From NCBI GenBank assembly GCA_022842325.1, contig JALHPU010000030.1, positions 1-54,023 of the forward strand: DNA of 54,023 bases. The letters run 5' to 3'. Under the pieces are notes generated by a model. That model was not told the DNA's origin and made no database searches. It worked only from the letters and a program-made list of their open reading frames with translations. Shown here one piece after another: positions 8,113-16,982 of this stretch. The stretch comes from Sulfuritalea sp. Its GTDB lineage: Bacteria > Pseudomonadota > Gammaproteobacteria > Burkholderiales > Rhodocyclaceae. Each line of letters opens with the position of its first letter. Position 1 is the first letter of the stretch. The position numbers and the translations under genes were made by a program.

Positions 8113-9243
8113 ATGCGCTTTCTTGTATTCCTGTTTGCCCTGTTGCCTCTTGCGGCCAGCCACGCCCAGACCCTTCCCGTACCCACCCTGAGCGCGCGCG
8201 CCTGGCTGTTGATGGACTACGCCACCGGCCAGGTGCTGGCGGCACAGGAACCCGATCTGAAGCTCGAACCCGCCTCGCTGACCAAGGTCATGACCACCTA
8301 TCTGGTGGCCGACGCGCTGGCACAGAAGACGCTTTCCCTGCAGCAGCCGGTCACGGTGTCGGAGCGCGCCTGGCGCACTCAGGGCTCGCGCAGTTTTGTC
8401 CCGGTGAACAAGGGCGTGCTGGTCGACGAGTTGTTCAAGGGCATGGTGATCCAGTCCGGCAACGACGCCTCGGTTGCGCTGGCCGAGGCCATCGGCGGTT
8501 CGGAAGATGCCTTCGCCGCGATGATGAATCGCACCGCGCAGCGCATGGGCCTCAAGGACACCAACTTCCTCAACGCCAGCGGTTATTTCGAAGGGCCGGC
8601 GCCGACCCACTATTCCACCGCGCGCGATCTTGCCAGGCTCGCTGCCGCGCTGATCCGCGACCATCCGGAAACCCACGCCCTGCACGCGATGAAGGAATAC
8701 ACCTACAACGGCATCCGTCAGCACAACCGCAATCGCCTGCTATGGGCCGACCCGACCGTCGATGGCCTCAAGACCGGGCATTCCAATGCGGCCGGTTACT
8801 GCCTGATCGCCACCGCCAAGCGCGGCCCGCGGCGGCTGATTTCCGTGGTGCTCGGCACGGGATCGGAAGAGGCCCGTGCGCGCGATTCGCTGAACCTGCT
8901 CAACTGGGGCTACACCGCATTCGAGGCGGTCAAGCTCTACGACAAGGGTCAGGCGATTTCCCAGATCAAGGTCTTCAAGGGCGCGCAGAACCTGGTGGCC
9001 GCCGGCTTCGCCGAGGATTTCGTGGTTTCCGTGCCGCGCGGCATGGCCGACAAGGTCACCGCGCAGCTGGTCAGCCAGCAGCCGCTGGTGGCGCCGATTG
9101 CGGCCGGCAGTGCGGTCGGTACGCTCAAGCTGGCCGTCGGCGGCCAGCCCTGGGGCGAGTATCCGGTCGTCGCGCAAAGCGCGGTGCCGATGGCCGGCTT
9201 CCTCGGCCGGCTGTGGGACGACATCCGGCTGTATTTCCAATGA
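8113..9243 (+). CDS. dacA: D-alanyl-D-alanine carboxypeptidase (PBP5/6 family)
   Basis: This low-molecular-weight PBP removes the terminal D-Ala from pentapeptide side chains in the periplasm. It has a signal peptide (MRFLVFLFALLPLAASHAQ) and a mature enzyme of about 356 residues. The catalytic motifs are S55-L-T-K58, S115-G-N117 and K220-T-G222. The C-terminal beta-domain and the final amphipathic helix (MAGFLGRLWDDIRLYFQ) that anchors PBP5 to the inner membrane are present. The stop overlaps the aminotransferase start (ATGA), so the two are coupled. That pairing makes sense because the released D-alanine is a substrate for a D-amino-acid aminotransferase. Confidence 0.96.
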   Translation: MRFLVFLFALLPLAASHAQTLPVPTLSARAWLLMDYATGQVLAAQEPDLKLEPASLTKVMTTYLVADALAQKTLSLQQPVTVSERAWRTQGSRSFVPVNKGVLVDELFKGMVIQSGNDASVALAEAIGGSEDAFAAMMNRTAQRMGLKDTNFLNASGYFEGPAPTHYSTARDLARLAAALIRDHPETHALHAMKEYTYNGIRQHNRNRLLWADPTVDGLKTGHSNAAGYCLIATAKRGPRRLISVVLGTGSEEARARDSLNLLNWGYTAFEAVKLYDKGQAISQIKVFKGAQNLVAAGFAEDFVVSVPRGMADKVTAQLVSQQPLVAPIAAGSAVGTLKLAVGGQPWGEYPVVAQSAVPMAGFLGRLWDDIRLYFQ

Positions 9244-10115
9244 CGGTGCGGGTCTTCCTCAATGGGCAATGGCTGGCCGCGCAGGATGCCGTTGTCTCCG
9301 TCATGGACCGCGGCTTCCTCTTCGGCGACGGCGTCTATGAAGTGATTCCCGTGTACTCGCGGCGGCCGTTCCGCCTCGAACAGCACCTGGCACGCCTGCA
9401 GCAAAGCCTGGACGGCATCCAGCTGGTCAATCCGCATGGCGTGGCGGAATGGATCGCCATCGTCAGGCAACTGGCGGGCGAGGCCGAGTGGGAAGACCAG
9501 TCGATCTACATTCAGGTCACGCGCGGGCCGATGGCAGTGCGCAACCACGCTTTTCCGAAGCAGGTCACGCCCACCGTGGTGGTGCTCGCCGAGCCGATGC
9601 TGACGCCACCGGACAGCCAGCGCGAGCAGGGCATCGCCGCGGTCTCGGCGGCCGACGTCCGCTGGCTGCGCTGCGACCTGAAGACCACCTCACTGCTGGC
9701 CAACTGCCTGCTGCGCCAGATGGCCGTCGCCGCAGGCTGCGTCGAGACCGTGCTGTTCCGCGACGGCTTCCTGACCGAAGGTTCGGCCTCGTCGATTTTC
9801 GTGGTGAAGGACGGCGTGCTGCTGGCGCCGATCAAGAACCACCTGATGCTGCCCGGCATCACCTACGACGTGGTGCTCGAACTCGCCGCGCAGCACGGCC
9901 TGCTGCACGAAGTGCGCGACATCACCGAGCCCGAGACACGCGCTGCCGACGAACTGTGGATGTGCTCCTCGACCAAGGAAGTGCTGCCCATCGTCACGCT
10001 CGACGGCCGCGCGGTTGGCAAAAGCGTCGGCGCCGGCGGCACGCCGGGCCCGGTGTTCGGGCGGATGTACGCCTGGTACCAGGAATTCAAGGCCACGGTA
10101 ATGCGAAATGGGTAG
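9240..10115 (+). CDS. dat: D-amino acid aminotransferase (class IV PLP enzyme)
   Basis: This 291-residue fold-type IV PLP protein most resembles D-alanine aminotransferases. The motif MDRGFLFGDGVYEVIPVY is at the N-terminus. The PLP lysine is K148 in CDLKTTSLLAN, and the phosphate-binding EGSASSIFVV and the C-terminal ADELWMCSSTKEVLPIV are typical. The start ATG overlaps the dacA stop. The frame is open far upstream within dacA, but that part is a shadow of dacA. A branched-chain aminotransferase or ADC lyase is less likely given the motif detail and the context. The last codons are mirrored by an inverted copy around the stop codon (10103-10125). Confidence 0.88.
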   Translation: MTVRVFLNGQWLAAQDAVVSVMDRGFLFGDGVYEVIPVYSRRPFRLEQHLARLQQSLDGIQLVNPHGVAEWIAIVRQLAGEAEWEDQSIYIQVTRGPMAVRNHAFPKQVTPTVVVLAEPMLTPPDSQREQGIAAVSAADVRWLRCDLKTTSLLANCLLRQMAVAAGCVETVLFRDGFLTEGSASSIFVVKDGVLLAPIKNHLMLPGITYDVVLELAAQHGLLHEVRDITEPETRAADELWMCSSTKEVLPIVTLDGRAVGKSVGAGGTPGPVFGRMYAWYQEFKATVMRNG

Positions 10116-10147
10116 CGCCATTCGCCGGGCCGCCCCAAGAATGGCGC
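10103..10147. repeat. Two mutually exclusive hairpins at the dat stop codon
   Basis: Hairpin A pairs GCGA(A)ATGG (10103-10111) with CCATTCGC (10118-10125) and has the TAG stop in its loop. Hairpin B pairs GCGCCATTC (10115-10123) with GAATGGCGC (10139-10147), 9 bp perfect, around the loop GCCGGGCCGCCCCAA. The two share 10118-10123 and cannot form together. The hairpin B loop is the reverse complement of the constant loop at 6997-7011. Confidence 0.65.
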
Positions 10148-10223
10148 AGCGTGAGACATGGAGCCGCGCAGCGGCGAACCATCGTCACCCCCTTCCCCGG
10201 GAAGGGGGATGGGGGGTAGGTCG

Positions 10224-10481
10224 ATGACCACGCTGCTCGAATTCCCCTGCGACTTTCCGCTCAAGATCATGGGCGCGAGCGACCCGGGTTTCGCGCAGGC
10301 GATCGCCGACGTGGTGCTCAGGCATGCGCCGGACTTCGATGTCGCAACCATGGAAATGCGCCCCTCCAAGGCCGGCAACTACCTGTCGCTGACCTGCACC
10401 GTGCGCGCCGTATCGCAGGCCCAGCTTGATGCGCTGTATCTGGAACTGACATCGCATCCGATGGTGAAGGTAGTGCTGTGA
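10224..10481 (+). CDS. ybeD: YbeD/DUF493 family protein
   Basis: This small (85 residue) ACT-like alpha/beta protein is found next to lipB in many proteobacteria. Its exact role is not established. The sequence [21 protein letters not shown] and the C-terminal [14 protein letters not shown] match the family. The start at 10224 follows a GGGGGGTAGG purine tract. The open frame extends upstream to 10158, but that stretch is low-complexity repeat DNA and is excluded. The neighbours dat upstream and lipB downstream support a lipoate-linked role. Confidence 0.88.
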   Translation: MTTLLEFPCDFPLKIMGASDPGFAQAIADVVLRHAPDFDVATMEMRPSKAGNYLSLTCTVRAVSQAQLDALYLELTSHPMVKVVL

Positions 10482-10587
10482 GCGGCGTAGCAGGGGCCCC
10501 GCGCAGCGGGGATGCGTGCCTGGCGAGCGGCACTGCGAGCCGACAGCAAGGCATATCAAGTTGCACTGGTGGCGCGGAGGCGAGGCC

Positions 10588-11211
10588 GTGAAAATCAGGG
10601 AACTCGGTCGCGTCGATTACGAGAATACCTTCGCCGCGATGCAGGAGTTCACTGCCGCGCGTGGCGCCGACACCGAAGACGAACTCTGGATCTGCGAGCA
10701 TCCGCCGGTGTTCACCCAGGGCCTTTCGGGCAAGCCGGAACACCTGCTGCGCGATATCGGCATTCCCGTGGTGCAGATCGACCGTGGCGGCCAGATCACC
10801 TATCACGGCCCCGGCCAGGTGGTGGTCTACCTGCTGCTCGACCTGCGCCGGAGTGAAATCACGGTGCGCGGCCTGGTGAATCGCATCGAGCAGGCGGTGA
10901 TCGACCTGCTGGCCGGCTACGGCGTCGCGGCGCAGCGTCTGGCCGGCGCGCCCGGGGTCTATGTCGGCCGCGCCAAGATCGCCGCGCTCGGCCTGCGCAT
11001 CAAGCACGGCTGCAGCTACCACGGCGTCTCGCTCAACGTCGACATGGATCTGGCGCCCTACGATGCGATCAACCCTTGCGGCTACGAGGGCATGGCAGTC
11101 ACCCAGTTGCGTGCGTATTTGCCACAATGGCGCGGCGCAGACGAAACTGCGATAGTTGGCCAAGCACTGGCCGCACATCTGGCCCGGCAACTGGAAGAAG
11201 CGAGTACATGA
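10588..11211 (+). CDS. lipB: Octanoyltransferase LipB
   Basis: LipB moves the octanoyl group from acyl carrier protein to the lipoyl domains of 2-oxoacid dehydrogenases and the glycine cleavage H protein. With the GTG start at 10588 it has 207 residues, the standard size. GGAGG lies 7 nt upstream and the N-terminus [15 protein letters not shown] is typical, so the longer frame from 10516 is rejected. The family signature [17 protein letters not shown] is at about 67-83. The catalytic residues are K130 (GRAKIAALG) and C164 (INPCGYEGM). It overlaps lipA by 4 nt. Confidence 0.95.
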   Translation: MKIRELGRVDYENTFAAMQEFTAARGADTEDELWICEHPPVFTQGLSGKPEHLLRDIGIPVVQIDRGGQITYHGPGQVVVYLLLDLRRSEITVRGLVNRIEQAVIDLLAGYGVAAQRLAGAPGVYVGRAKIAALGLRIKHGCSYHGVSLNVDMDLAPYDAINPCGYEGMAVTQLRAYLPQWRGADETAIVGQALAAHLARQLEEAST

Positions 11212-12149
11212 CGACCAAGCAAAAAGGCGAAGCCAAGACCGCGCGCATCCCGATCAAGGTGGTGCCGGCCGCGACCGTGCTCAAAAAGCCGGACTGGATC
11301 CGCGTCAAGGCCGGCAGCAGCGCGGGCCGCTTCGGCGAGATCAAGCAGATCCTGCGCGAGCACAAGCTGCACACGGTATGCGAGGAAGCCACCTGCCCCA
11401 ACATCGGCGAATGCTTCGGCAACGGCACGGCCACCTTCATGATCCTCGGCGACCTGTGCACCCGCCGCTGCCCCTTCTGCGACGTTGGCCACGGCAAGCC
11501 GCTGCCGCCGGACGCCGAGGAACCGGAAAAACTCGCGCGCACCATCGCCGCGATGAAACTGAAATATGTGGTGATCACCAGCGTGGACCGCGACGACTTG
11601 CGCGACGGCGGTGCCCAGCACTTCGCCGACTGCATCGCCAAGGTGCGCGAGTATTCGCCGGGAACGAAAATCGAAGTGCTGGTGCCGGACTTTCGCGGGC
11701 GGCTGGACATCGCGCTGGACATCCTCGCCGCGACCCCGCCCGACGTGATGAACCACAACATGGAAACCGTGCCGCGCCTGTACAGGCAGGCTCGCCCCGG
11801 CGCCGACTACGAAAACTCGCTGCAGCTATTGAAAGCCTTCAGGGCGCGCGTACCCGGCGTGCCGACCAAGTCCGGCCTGATGGTGGGCCTCGGCGAGACC
11901 GACGAGGAAATCCTCGACACCCTGCGCGACCTGCGCGCCCATGAGGTCGAGATGCTGACCATCGGCCAGTACCTGGCGCCTTCCGGCCACCACCTGCCGG
12001 TGCTGCGCTACGTCCATCCCGACATCTTCGCCATGTACGCCAGAGAAGCCACGGCGATGGGCTTCACCCATGCGGCTTCGGCGCCGCTGGTGCGTTCCAG
12101 CTATCACGCCGACCTGCAGGCGCACGGCGCCGGAGTTGCCGGCACCTGA
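11208..12149 (+). CDS. lipA: Lipoyl synthase LipA
   Basis: LipA is a radical-SAM enzyme that inserts two sulfurs into protein-bound octanoyl groups. It has 313 residues from the ATG that overlaps the lipB stop. The auxiliary cluster cysteines are C58, C63 and C69 (in [13 protein letters not shown]), and the radical-SAM CxxxCxxC is C84, C88 and C91 (CTRRCPFCD). The C-terminal serine that ligates the auxiliary cluster lies in [10 protein letters not shown]. The upstream 44 codons open in this frame belong to lipB. Three nucleotides after the stop begins the short repeat TTATG...CGGTATCC. Confidence 0.97.
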   Translation: MTTKQKGEAKTARIPIKVVPAATVLKKPDWIRVKAGSSAGRFGEIKQILREHKLHTVCEEATCPNIGECFGNGTATFMILGDLCTRRCPFCDVGHGKPLPPDAEEPEKLARTIAAMKLKYVVITSVDRDDLRDGGAQHFADCIAKVREYSPGTKIEVLVPDFRGRLDIALDILAATPPDVMNHNMETVPRLYRQARPGADYENSLQLLKAFRARVPGVPTKSGLMVGLGETDEEILDTLRDLRAHEVEMLTIGQYLAPSGHHLPVLRYVHPDIFAMYAREATAMGFTHAASAPLVRSSYHADLQAHGAGVAGT

Positions 12150-12152
12150 AAG

Positions 12153-12170
12153 TTATGCGAAGCGGTATCC
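12153..12170 (+). repeat. TTATG...CGGTATCC repeat, short form, after lipA
   Basis: In the sense of lipA the sequence reads TTATGCGAAGCGGTATCC, 3 nt after the stop. The other sense copies, with a hairpin between the conserved ends, lie at 28651-28681 and 48247-48278 behind terminators of minus-strand genes. Confidence 0.45.
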
Positions 12171-12187
12171 AGTAGGACGGCGCTGGG

Positions 12188-12262
12188 CGTAGCGGGGGTT
12201 TCGCAGAGCACCGCTCTGCGCCCGCGAAGCCGGGCGGCTATGCAGAGCCGCCCGTGGAGGGA
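12188..12262 (-). repeat. Three-hairpin intergenic repeat, copy 3
   Basis: On the minus strand this copy starts 7 nt after the DUF2339 gene stop. Hairpin 1 is CGGCTCTGCATAGCCG. Hairpin 2 is CGCAGAGC/GCTCTGCG, in which the G-C pair seen in copies 1 and 2 has become A-T on both arms. The third hairpin is degenerate. It again follows a gene in that gene's own orientation. Confidence 0.75.
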
Positions 12263-12269
12263 ACGGCGA

Positions 12270-15002
12270 TCACGCGTCGCGCAAGGGCGCTGCTTCTGCG
12301 CGCGGCGGCAGCGGCGCGAAGTAGCTCGCCGCCAACACCAGCACGGCGACGCCGATCAGGGTACCGGTCCACATCAGCGTGCCGCGACCTGCCGCATCGA
12401 ACAGCAGCAGCTTGGCGCCGACCACCCCGAGCAGCGAGAATCCGCCGAACCAGAATTCGCGCTGCCCGCGCCGCGACGCGATGATCATGGTGGCGATCGA
12501 GGTGATGGTCCAGAACAGGGTCAGCAGCATCTGGAACAGCGTCGAGCGCATCATCGCGGCGAATTCAAAGGGCACGCCGCCCCACGCATGGACCAGGCGC
12601 GCCGCCAGGGTCGACAGGCAGATGAAGGCGATGCCGCCGATGGCTGCGCGCAGGAGTTTCCGGTGGTCCTGGTCGAGGCATCCGGCGAACATCAGCAGGG
12701 CGGCCATTCCCGCAATCTGGGTCAGGTCGAAGACGCTGAGCAGCGGCAGATACGGCAGACCGGAGCCGTCGCCGGAGAGGCTGATGGCGGCCAGCGGCAG
12801 GATTCCGATCAGCGCCAGGGCGGGCAGCATCGCGCCGGTGGGGACATACTGCCCTTCCGTTCGCGCAAAGGGCCAGATTCCCCTGCCCGCCCCCCATACC
12901 GGCAGCGCGCCGCCGACCGCCATGGTCAGCGTCACGGCGACGAAGGGCCACAGGGTATTGGCGGGCGCCCACTGCTGTAGGCGCCAGGCCAGTTCCAAGG
13001 ACAGCACAGCCAGGCCAAGCCAGAAAGCGCCGAGATGGCGCACTTCCTCGAAGTCGACGCTGCCCTTCCTTTCGTGGCGGTACAGCAGCCAGTAGTGCAG
13101 CCCCAATGCCGCCGGCAGCGCCAGGGTCATCAGGCCGGGCAGCGGATGGCCCGTATCGACGGTGGAATGGGCCGCAGCCAGCCATAGCGCCAGCAGTAGC
13201 AGGATGGCGGCGGCGCGGACCTGTGGCCAGGACCACCAGTGCGCCAACCCTTCCAGCGCCAGCACGGTCGCCATCAGGTAGACCAGGCCGAGGCTTGCGT
13301 GCAGCTGCTGCGGCGCGAAATCGCGGATCTCGCCGAGGCCGATTGCCAGCCACCACAGCAGGGCCCAGATGAAGGGCACCGCGGGCGGAAACTCGGGATC
13401 CTTGCCCAGGCTGCGCAGCATTCTTGCCGAGGCAAGGCCGCCGAGCACCAGCAGGAAACCGCCCATGACGACGTCGTTGGCCACGGGAAGGCGATGCCCC
13501 AGCTCATTCCAGCCGAGCAGCAGCGCCACACCCGCGATGACCTGCATCCCGAGACCAGTGATCTGCGGCAACAGGCGCCGGGTCTGCACGCCGTACCAGA
13601 GCACCGCGGCACCTTCGATCGCCCACAGTGCCGAAGTGAGCTGGGCGCCAAAGGCGAGCGGGATGGACAGGGTGAAGAAGGCAATCGCCAGGCCCAGCTG
13701 GCTGCGTTCGACGATCTCATTCTCCGGGTCGTTGTGCCGGTAGAGCATCAGCCACAGCAGGGCATACCAGATCGCCGCGATCAGGGCGCTCCACGCCGTG
13801 CCATAGGGCACGCCTTCCATCAGCCGGGCCTGCAGGAAACTGCCGATCACCGGCGTGCCGAAGATCAGCATGCCGTCGCGCCAGCCGTTCAGCCCCGGCG
13901 CGCGGAACAGCGACGTCAGCACCGGCATCGCCGAGTAGGCGACCAGGAACAACGCGAGGAAGATCTGCGTCACCAGGTAGTGGCGATCCTCGTAGCGGTC
14001 GATACCCCAGGCCATGCCAATCGCCAGCGTGAAAATGAAGCCGGCGATGTTGAGCACGCGCCAGGATTTGAACCAGTCGACGGCGAGGATGAAAACATTG
14101 AGCAGCGCGAAGTAGCTGAACAGCGGCAGTGGCGTATCGGCATTGCCGCCCGCCAGCAGCGGCGCGAGGAAAGCGCCGGCGAGGCCGAGCACCGCCAGTG
14201 CCGGCCCGTCCTGCTTCGCCGCCAGCGTCACGCAGGCGACGCCGAAGGCCGCGAACAGGCTGAAAGCCAGGCCCTGGCCGATCATGGCGTAGCGCGCCAG
14301 CATGAAGTAGGCCACCAGGTAGAGCAGCGCGAAGCCGCCACCCTGGAGCGAGAGGCCGAACACGCGGTGCGTGTCGTCGCGCACCTTGGCGAAGCCGAAG
14401 CCGATCAGGCCGACGGCGGCAGCGGCGGCGAGGAAGAGCCGCACCGGAACCGGGAACAGCCCGTATTCGGCCGCCAGGCGCAGGCCCGAGGCGACGCCGA
14501 AGAACAGCAGCACGATGCCGATCTTGACCAGCGGGTTGCCGGCCCAGAAGCGCGCAAGCCATGGCGGCAATTCGATCGGCTCCGCCGGAAGGGTGATCGG
14601 TGCGGCGATCGGCACGGCGGGTTCGTCCCGCGGCAGCGAGGTGGCGGAGGGCGCGATGGTCGGCGGCGGCTCGATTGCCATCTCGATGCGCTCCGGCTCC
14701 GGGTTTGCCCGCATGGCAACTGTTTCGGCGAACACGGTCGGCGCTGTTGCCGGCATTGCCTGCGGCACCCCCCGCTCGCGTTGCCGTTCCTGCAGTTCCT
14801 CGACTTCCCGGCACAGGCGCGCGAGGTCGCCTTCGACCCTGGCGAGGCGTGCCGCCAGCGCCGACTTTCGTTCGCCGGCGGCCTGCCGCTCGCTGCCTAT
14901 CCAGACGCCGAGACCTGCGCCGACGAGCGCGCCGAGCAAGGCGGATTTGCCGCCCACATAGGCCCCGACGACGAGGCCGATCAATCCGCCGATGATCCAC
15001 AT
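12270..15002 (-). CDS. DUF2339 family polytopic membrane protein
   Basis: This 910-residue integral membrane protein matches DUF2339. An N-terminal glycine-rich hairpin (MWIIGGLIGLVVGAYVGGKS...) is followed by a coiled coil (about 45-75, Glu/Arg/Leu-rich). Next comes a proline/alanine-rich linker, then WLARFWAGNPLVKIGIVLLF, which opens a long run of more than 20 hydrophobic segments. No catalytic motif is recognised and the function is unknown. It starts 13 nt after the MFS/acyltransferase gene on the same strand with GGAA upstream of the ATG, so the two are probably co-transcribed and may act on the envelope. A very long antisense frame across this gene is a GC-driven shadow. Confidence 0.85.
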   Translation of the reverse strand: MWIIGGLIGLVVGAYVGGKSALLGALVGAGLGVWIGSERQAAGERKSALAARLARVEGDLARLCREVEELQERQRERGVPQAMPATAPTVFAETVAMRANPEPERIEMAIEPPPTIAPSATSLPRDEPAVPIAAPITLPAEPIELPPWLARFWAGNPLVKIGIVLLFFGVASGLRLAAEYGLFPVPVRLFLAAAAAVGLIGFGFAKVRDDTHRVFGLSLQGGGFALLYLVAYFMLARYAMIGQGLAFSLFAAFGVACVTLAAKQDGPALAVLGLAGAFLAPLLAGGNADTPLPLFSYFALLNVFILAVDWFKSWRVLNIAGFIFTLAIGMAWGIDRYEDRHYLVTQIFLALFLVAYSAMPVLTSLFRAPGLNGWRDGMLIFGTPVIGSFLQARLMEGVPYGTAWSALIAAIWYALLWLMLYRHNDPENEIVERSQLGLAIAFFTLSIPLAFGAQLTSALWAIEGAAVLWYGVQTRRLLPQITGLGMQVIAGVALLLGWNELGHRLPVANDVVMGGFLLVLGGLASARMLRSLGKDPEFPPAVPFIWALLWWLAIGLGEIRDFAPQQLHASLGLVYLMATVLALEGLAHWWSWPQVRAAAILLLLALWLAAAHSTVDTGHPLPGLMTLALPAALGLHYWLLYRHERKGSVDFEEVRHLGAFWLGLAVLSLELAWRLQQWAPANTLWPFVAVTLTMAVGGALPVWGAGRGIWPFARTEGQYVPTGAMLPALALIGILPLAAISLSGDGSGLPYLPLLSVFDLTQIAGMAALLMFAGCLDQDHRKLLRAAIGGIAFICLSTLAARLVHAWGGVPFEFAAMMRSTLFQMLLTLFWTITSIATMIIASRRGQREFWFGGFSLLGVVGAKLLLFDAAGRGTLMWTGTLIGVAVLVLAASYFAPLPPRAEAAPLRDA

Positions 15003-15014
15003 GACAGGTTCCCT

Positions 15015-16892
15015 TTACTGAAGGTCGCCGCGCAAGGCGGTGACGTCGGTCTGCAGCCGCTCGGGCAATGCCTCGGCTGCCGGCACCGCCACACCCGCGA
15101 CCAGTTCGATGCGGGAAAACATTCCGCGGCGGAAGGGCCGGGTCATGGCCGGACCGTCCTTGCGCGAGAAGAAGCTGCCCCACAGTCCGCGCAGGGCCAT
15201 GGGCACCACGGGCACCGGATTGCGCGCGAGGATGCGCGTGATGCCGGGACGGAAGGGGTTGATCGTGCCGTCGGCGGTGATCTTGCCCTCGGGGAAGATG
15301 CCGACCAGATCGCCGGCATCGAGCGCCTTGCCGACTTCCTCGAAGGCCCTGTCCATCATCGCCGGATCTTCCTTGGCCGAGGCGATCGGGATGGCCTTGC
15401 TGGTGCGAAAGACGAAGTTGAGCAGCGGCCAGCGAAAGATGTGGTGGTCCATGACGAAGCGGATCGGACGCCGGCAGGCGGCCATGATCACCAGCGCATC
15501 GACGAAGCTGACGTGGTTGCAGACGATCACCGCCGGGCCCTCGTCCGGCACCTGCTCGAGTTCCTTGACGCGCAGGCGATACACCGTGTGGATCAGCATC
15601 CAGATGATGAAGCGCAGCAGGAATTCCGGCACCAGGCCGTAGATGAACAGTGCCACCGCCGCGTTGCAGAGCGCCGCCACGGCGAACAGCATCGGGATAC
15701 TCAGGCCGGCTGCCAGCATGCCGGCGGCGCAGAGCGCGCCGACCACCATGAACAGTGCATTCATGATGTTGTTGGCGGCGATGATGCGCGCGCCGTGTTC
15801 GGGGTTGGAGCGCTGCTGCACCAGGGCGTAGAGCGGCACGATGAAGAAGCCGCCGAAGATGCCGAGCAGGCCCAGGTCGAGCAGCACGCGCCAGGTCTGG
15901 TCGTAGGCCAGCAGGCCGATCGCACCCAGCGGCGAGGGCGACGGCACGGCCGGCGAGGCCAGCGCGAGGTCGAGCGCGAACAGCGTCATGCCGATCGAGC
16001 CCAGCGGCACCAGGCCCAGCTCGACGCGGCGTGCCGAGAGCTTTTCGCAGAGCAAGGAGCCAACGCCGATGCCGAAGGTGAAGGTCGCCAGCAGCAGGGT
16101 CACCGCGGTCTCGCTGCCGCCGAGGACGTTCTTGGTATAGGCGGGGAACTGGGCGAGGAACAGCGCGCCGAACAGCCAGAACCACGAGATGCCCATGATC
16201 GAGAGGAACACGGTCTGGTTCTCGCGGGCGAAATTGATGTTGCGCCAGGTCTCGGTCAGCGGATTGATGCTGATGGCAAGAGTCGGCGCCGGCGGCACGG
16301 CGACGGGAATCGAGCGCGAGGCGACATAGCCGGCAATCGCAATCACCAGGCCGGCCCCGGTGATCCATGCGGTGCCGGCGCCGTTGCCGGCCAGCAGCCC
16401 GCCGAGCAGGGTGCCGACCAGGATGGCGATGAAGGTGCCGGCCTCGATCAGGGCGTTGCCGCCGACCAGTTCCTCGCTCTTCAGGTGCTGCGGCAGGATC
16501 GCGTACTTGACCGGGCCGAACAGCGTCGAATGCAGCCCGAGCAGGAACAGGGCGACGAACAGCACCGCGATGCTGTGCAGCACGAAGCCGAGCCCTGCCA
16601 CCAGCACGATGCCGATCTCGAGCAGCTTGACGAATTGCGCCAGGCGCGACTTGTCGTACTTGTCGGCGAGTTGTCCCGCCGTCGCGGAAAACAGGAAGAA
16701 GGGCAGGATGAAAATGCCCGCCGCGAGATTGGCCAGCAGTTCCGCTTTGATCGTGGTCCAGCTCGCCGCCTGGAAGGTCAGCAACACGATCATGGCGTTC
16801 TTCAGCACATTGTCGTTGAGCGCGCCGAGGAACTGGGTGACGAACAGCGGGGCGAAGCGGCGTGCGCGCAGCAGGCCGGATTGGGTACTCAT
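15015..16892 (-). CDS. MFS transporter fused to 1-acyl-glycerophosphate acyltransferase (LplT-Aas-like)
   Basis: This is a 625-residue two-domain protein. Residues 1 to about 410 form a 12-helix MFS transporter resembling lysophospholipid flippase LplT, opening FAPLFVTQFLGALNDNVLKNAMIV. Residues 430-625 form a PlsC-type acyltransferase with the catalytic HX4D motif in CNHVSFVDALV and the substrate motif FPEGKITADG. The likely role is import of lysophospholipid or acyl substrates and their re-acylation at the inner membrane. The start ATG at 16892 is chosen over an upstream start at 16928 because of the GGAA spacing and the homologous MSTQSG... onset. The acyl-ACP synthetase domain found in E. 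coli Aas is absent. Confidence 0.88.
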   Translation of the reverse strand: MSTQSGLLRARRFAPLFVTQFLGALNDNVLKNAMIVLLTFQAASWTTIKAELLANLAAGIFILPFFLFSATAGQLADKYDKSRLAQFVKLLEIGIVLVAGLGFVLHSIAVLFVALFLLGLHSTLFGPVKYAILPQHLKSEELVGGNALIEAGTFIAILVGTLLGGLLAGNGAGTAWITGAGLVIAIAGYVASRSIPVAVPPAPTLAISINPLTETWRNINFARENQTVFLSIMGISWFWLFGALFLAQFPAYTKNVLGGSETAVTLLLATFTFGIGVGSLLCEKLSARRVELGLVPLGSIGMTLFALDLALASPAVPSPSPLGAIGLLAYDQTWRVLLDLGLLGIFGGFFIVPLYALVQQRSNPEHGARIIAANNIMNALFMVVGALCAAGMLAAGLSIPMLFAVAALCNAAVALFIYGLVPEFLLRFIIWMLIHTVYRLRVKELEQVPDEGPAVIVCNHVSFVDALVIMAACRRPIRFVMDHHIFRWPLLNFVFRTSKAIPIASAKEDPAMMDRAFEEVGKALDAGDLVGIFPEGKITADGTINPFRPGITRILARNPVPVVPMALRGLWGSFFSRKDGPAMTRPFRRGMFSRIELVAGVAVPAAEALPERLQTDVTALRGDLQ

Positions 16893-16982
16893 CGGGAGTT
16901 CCTTGGGCGTTGGTTTGGGAGGTACCACAGCGATGTCATATTGTCGCAGGAATGGCGCATGGCGAGAATTGCAGAATGCGGC

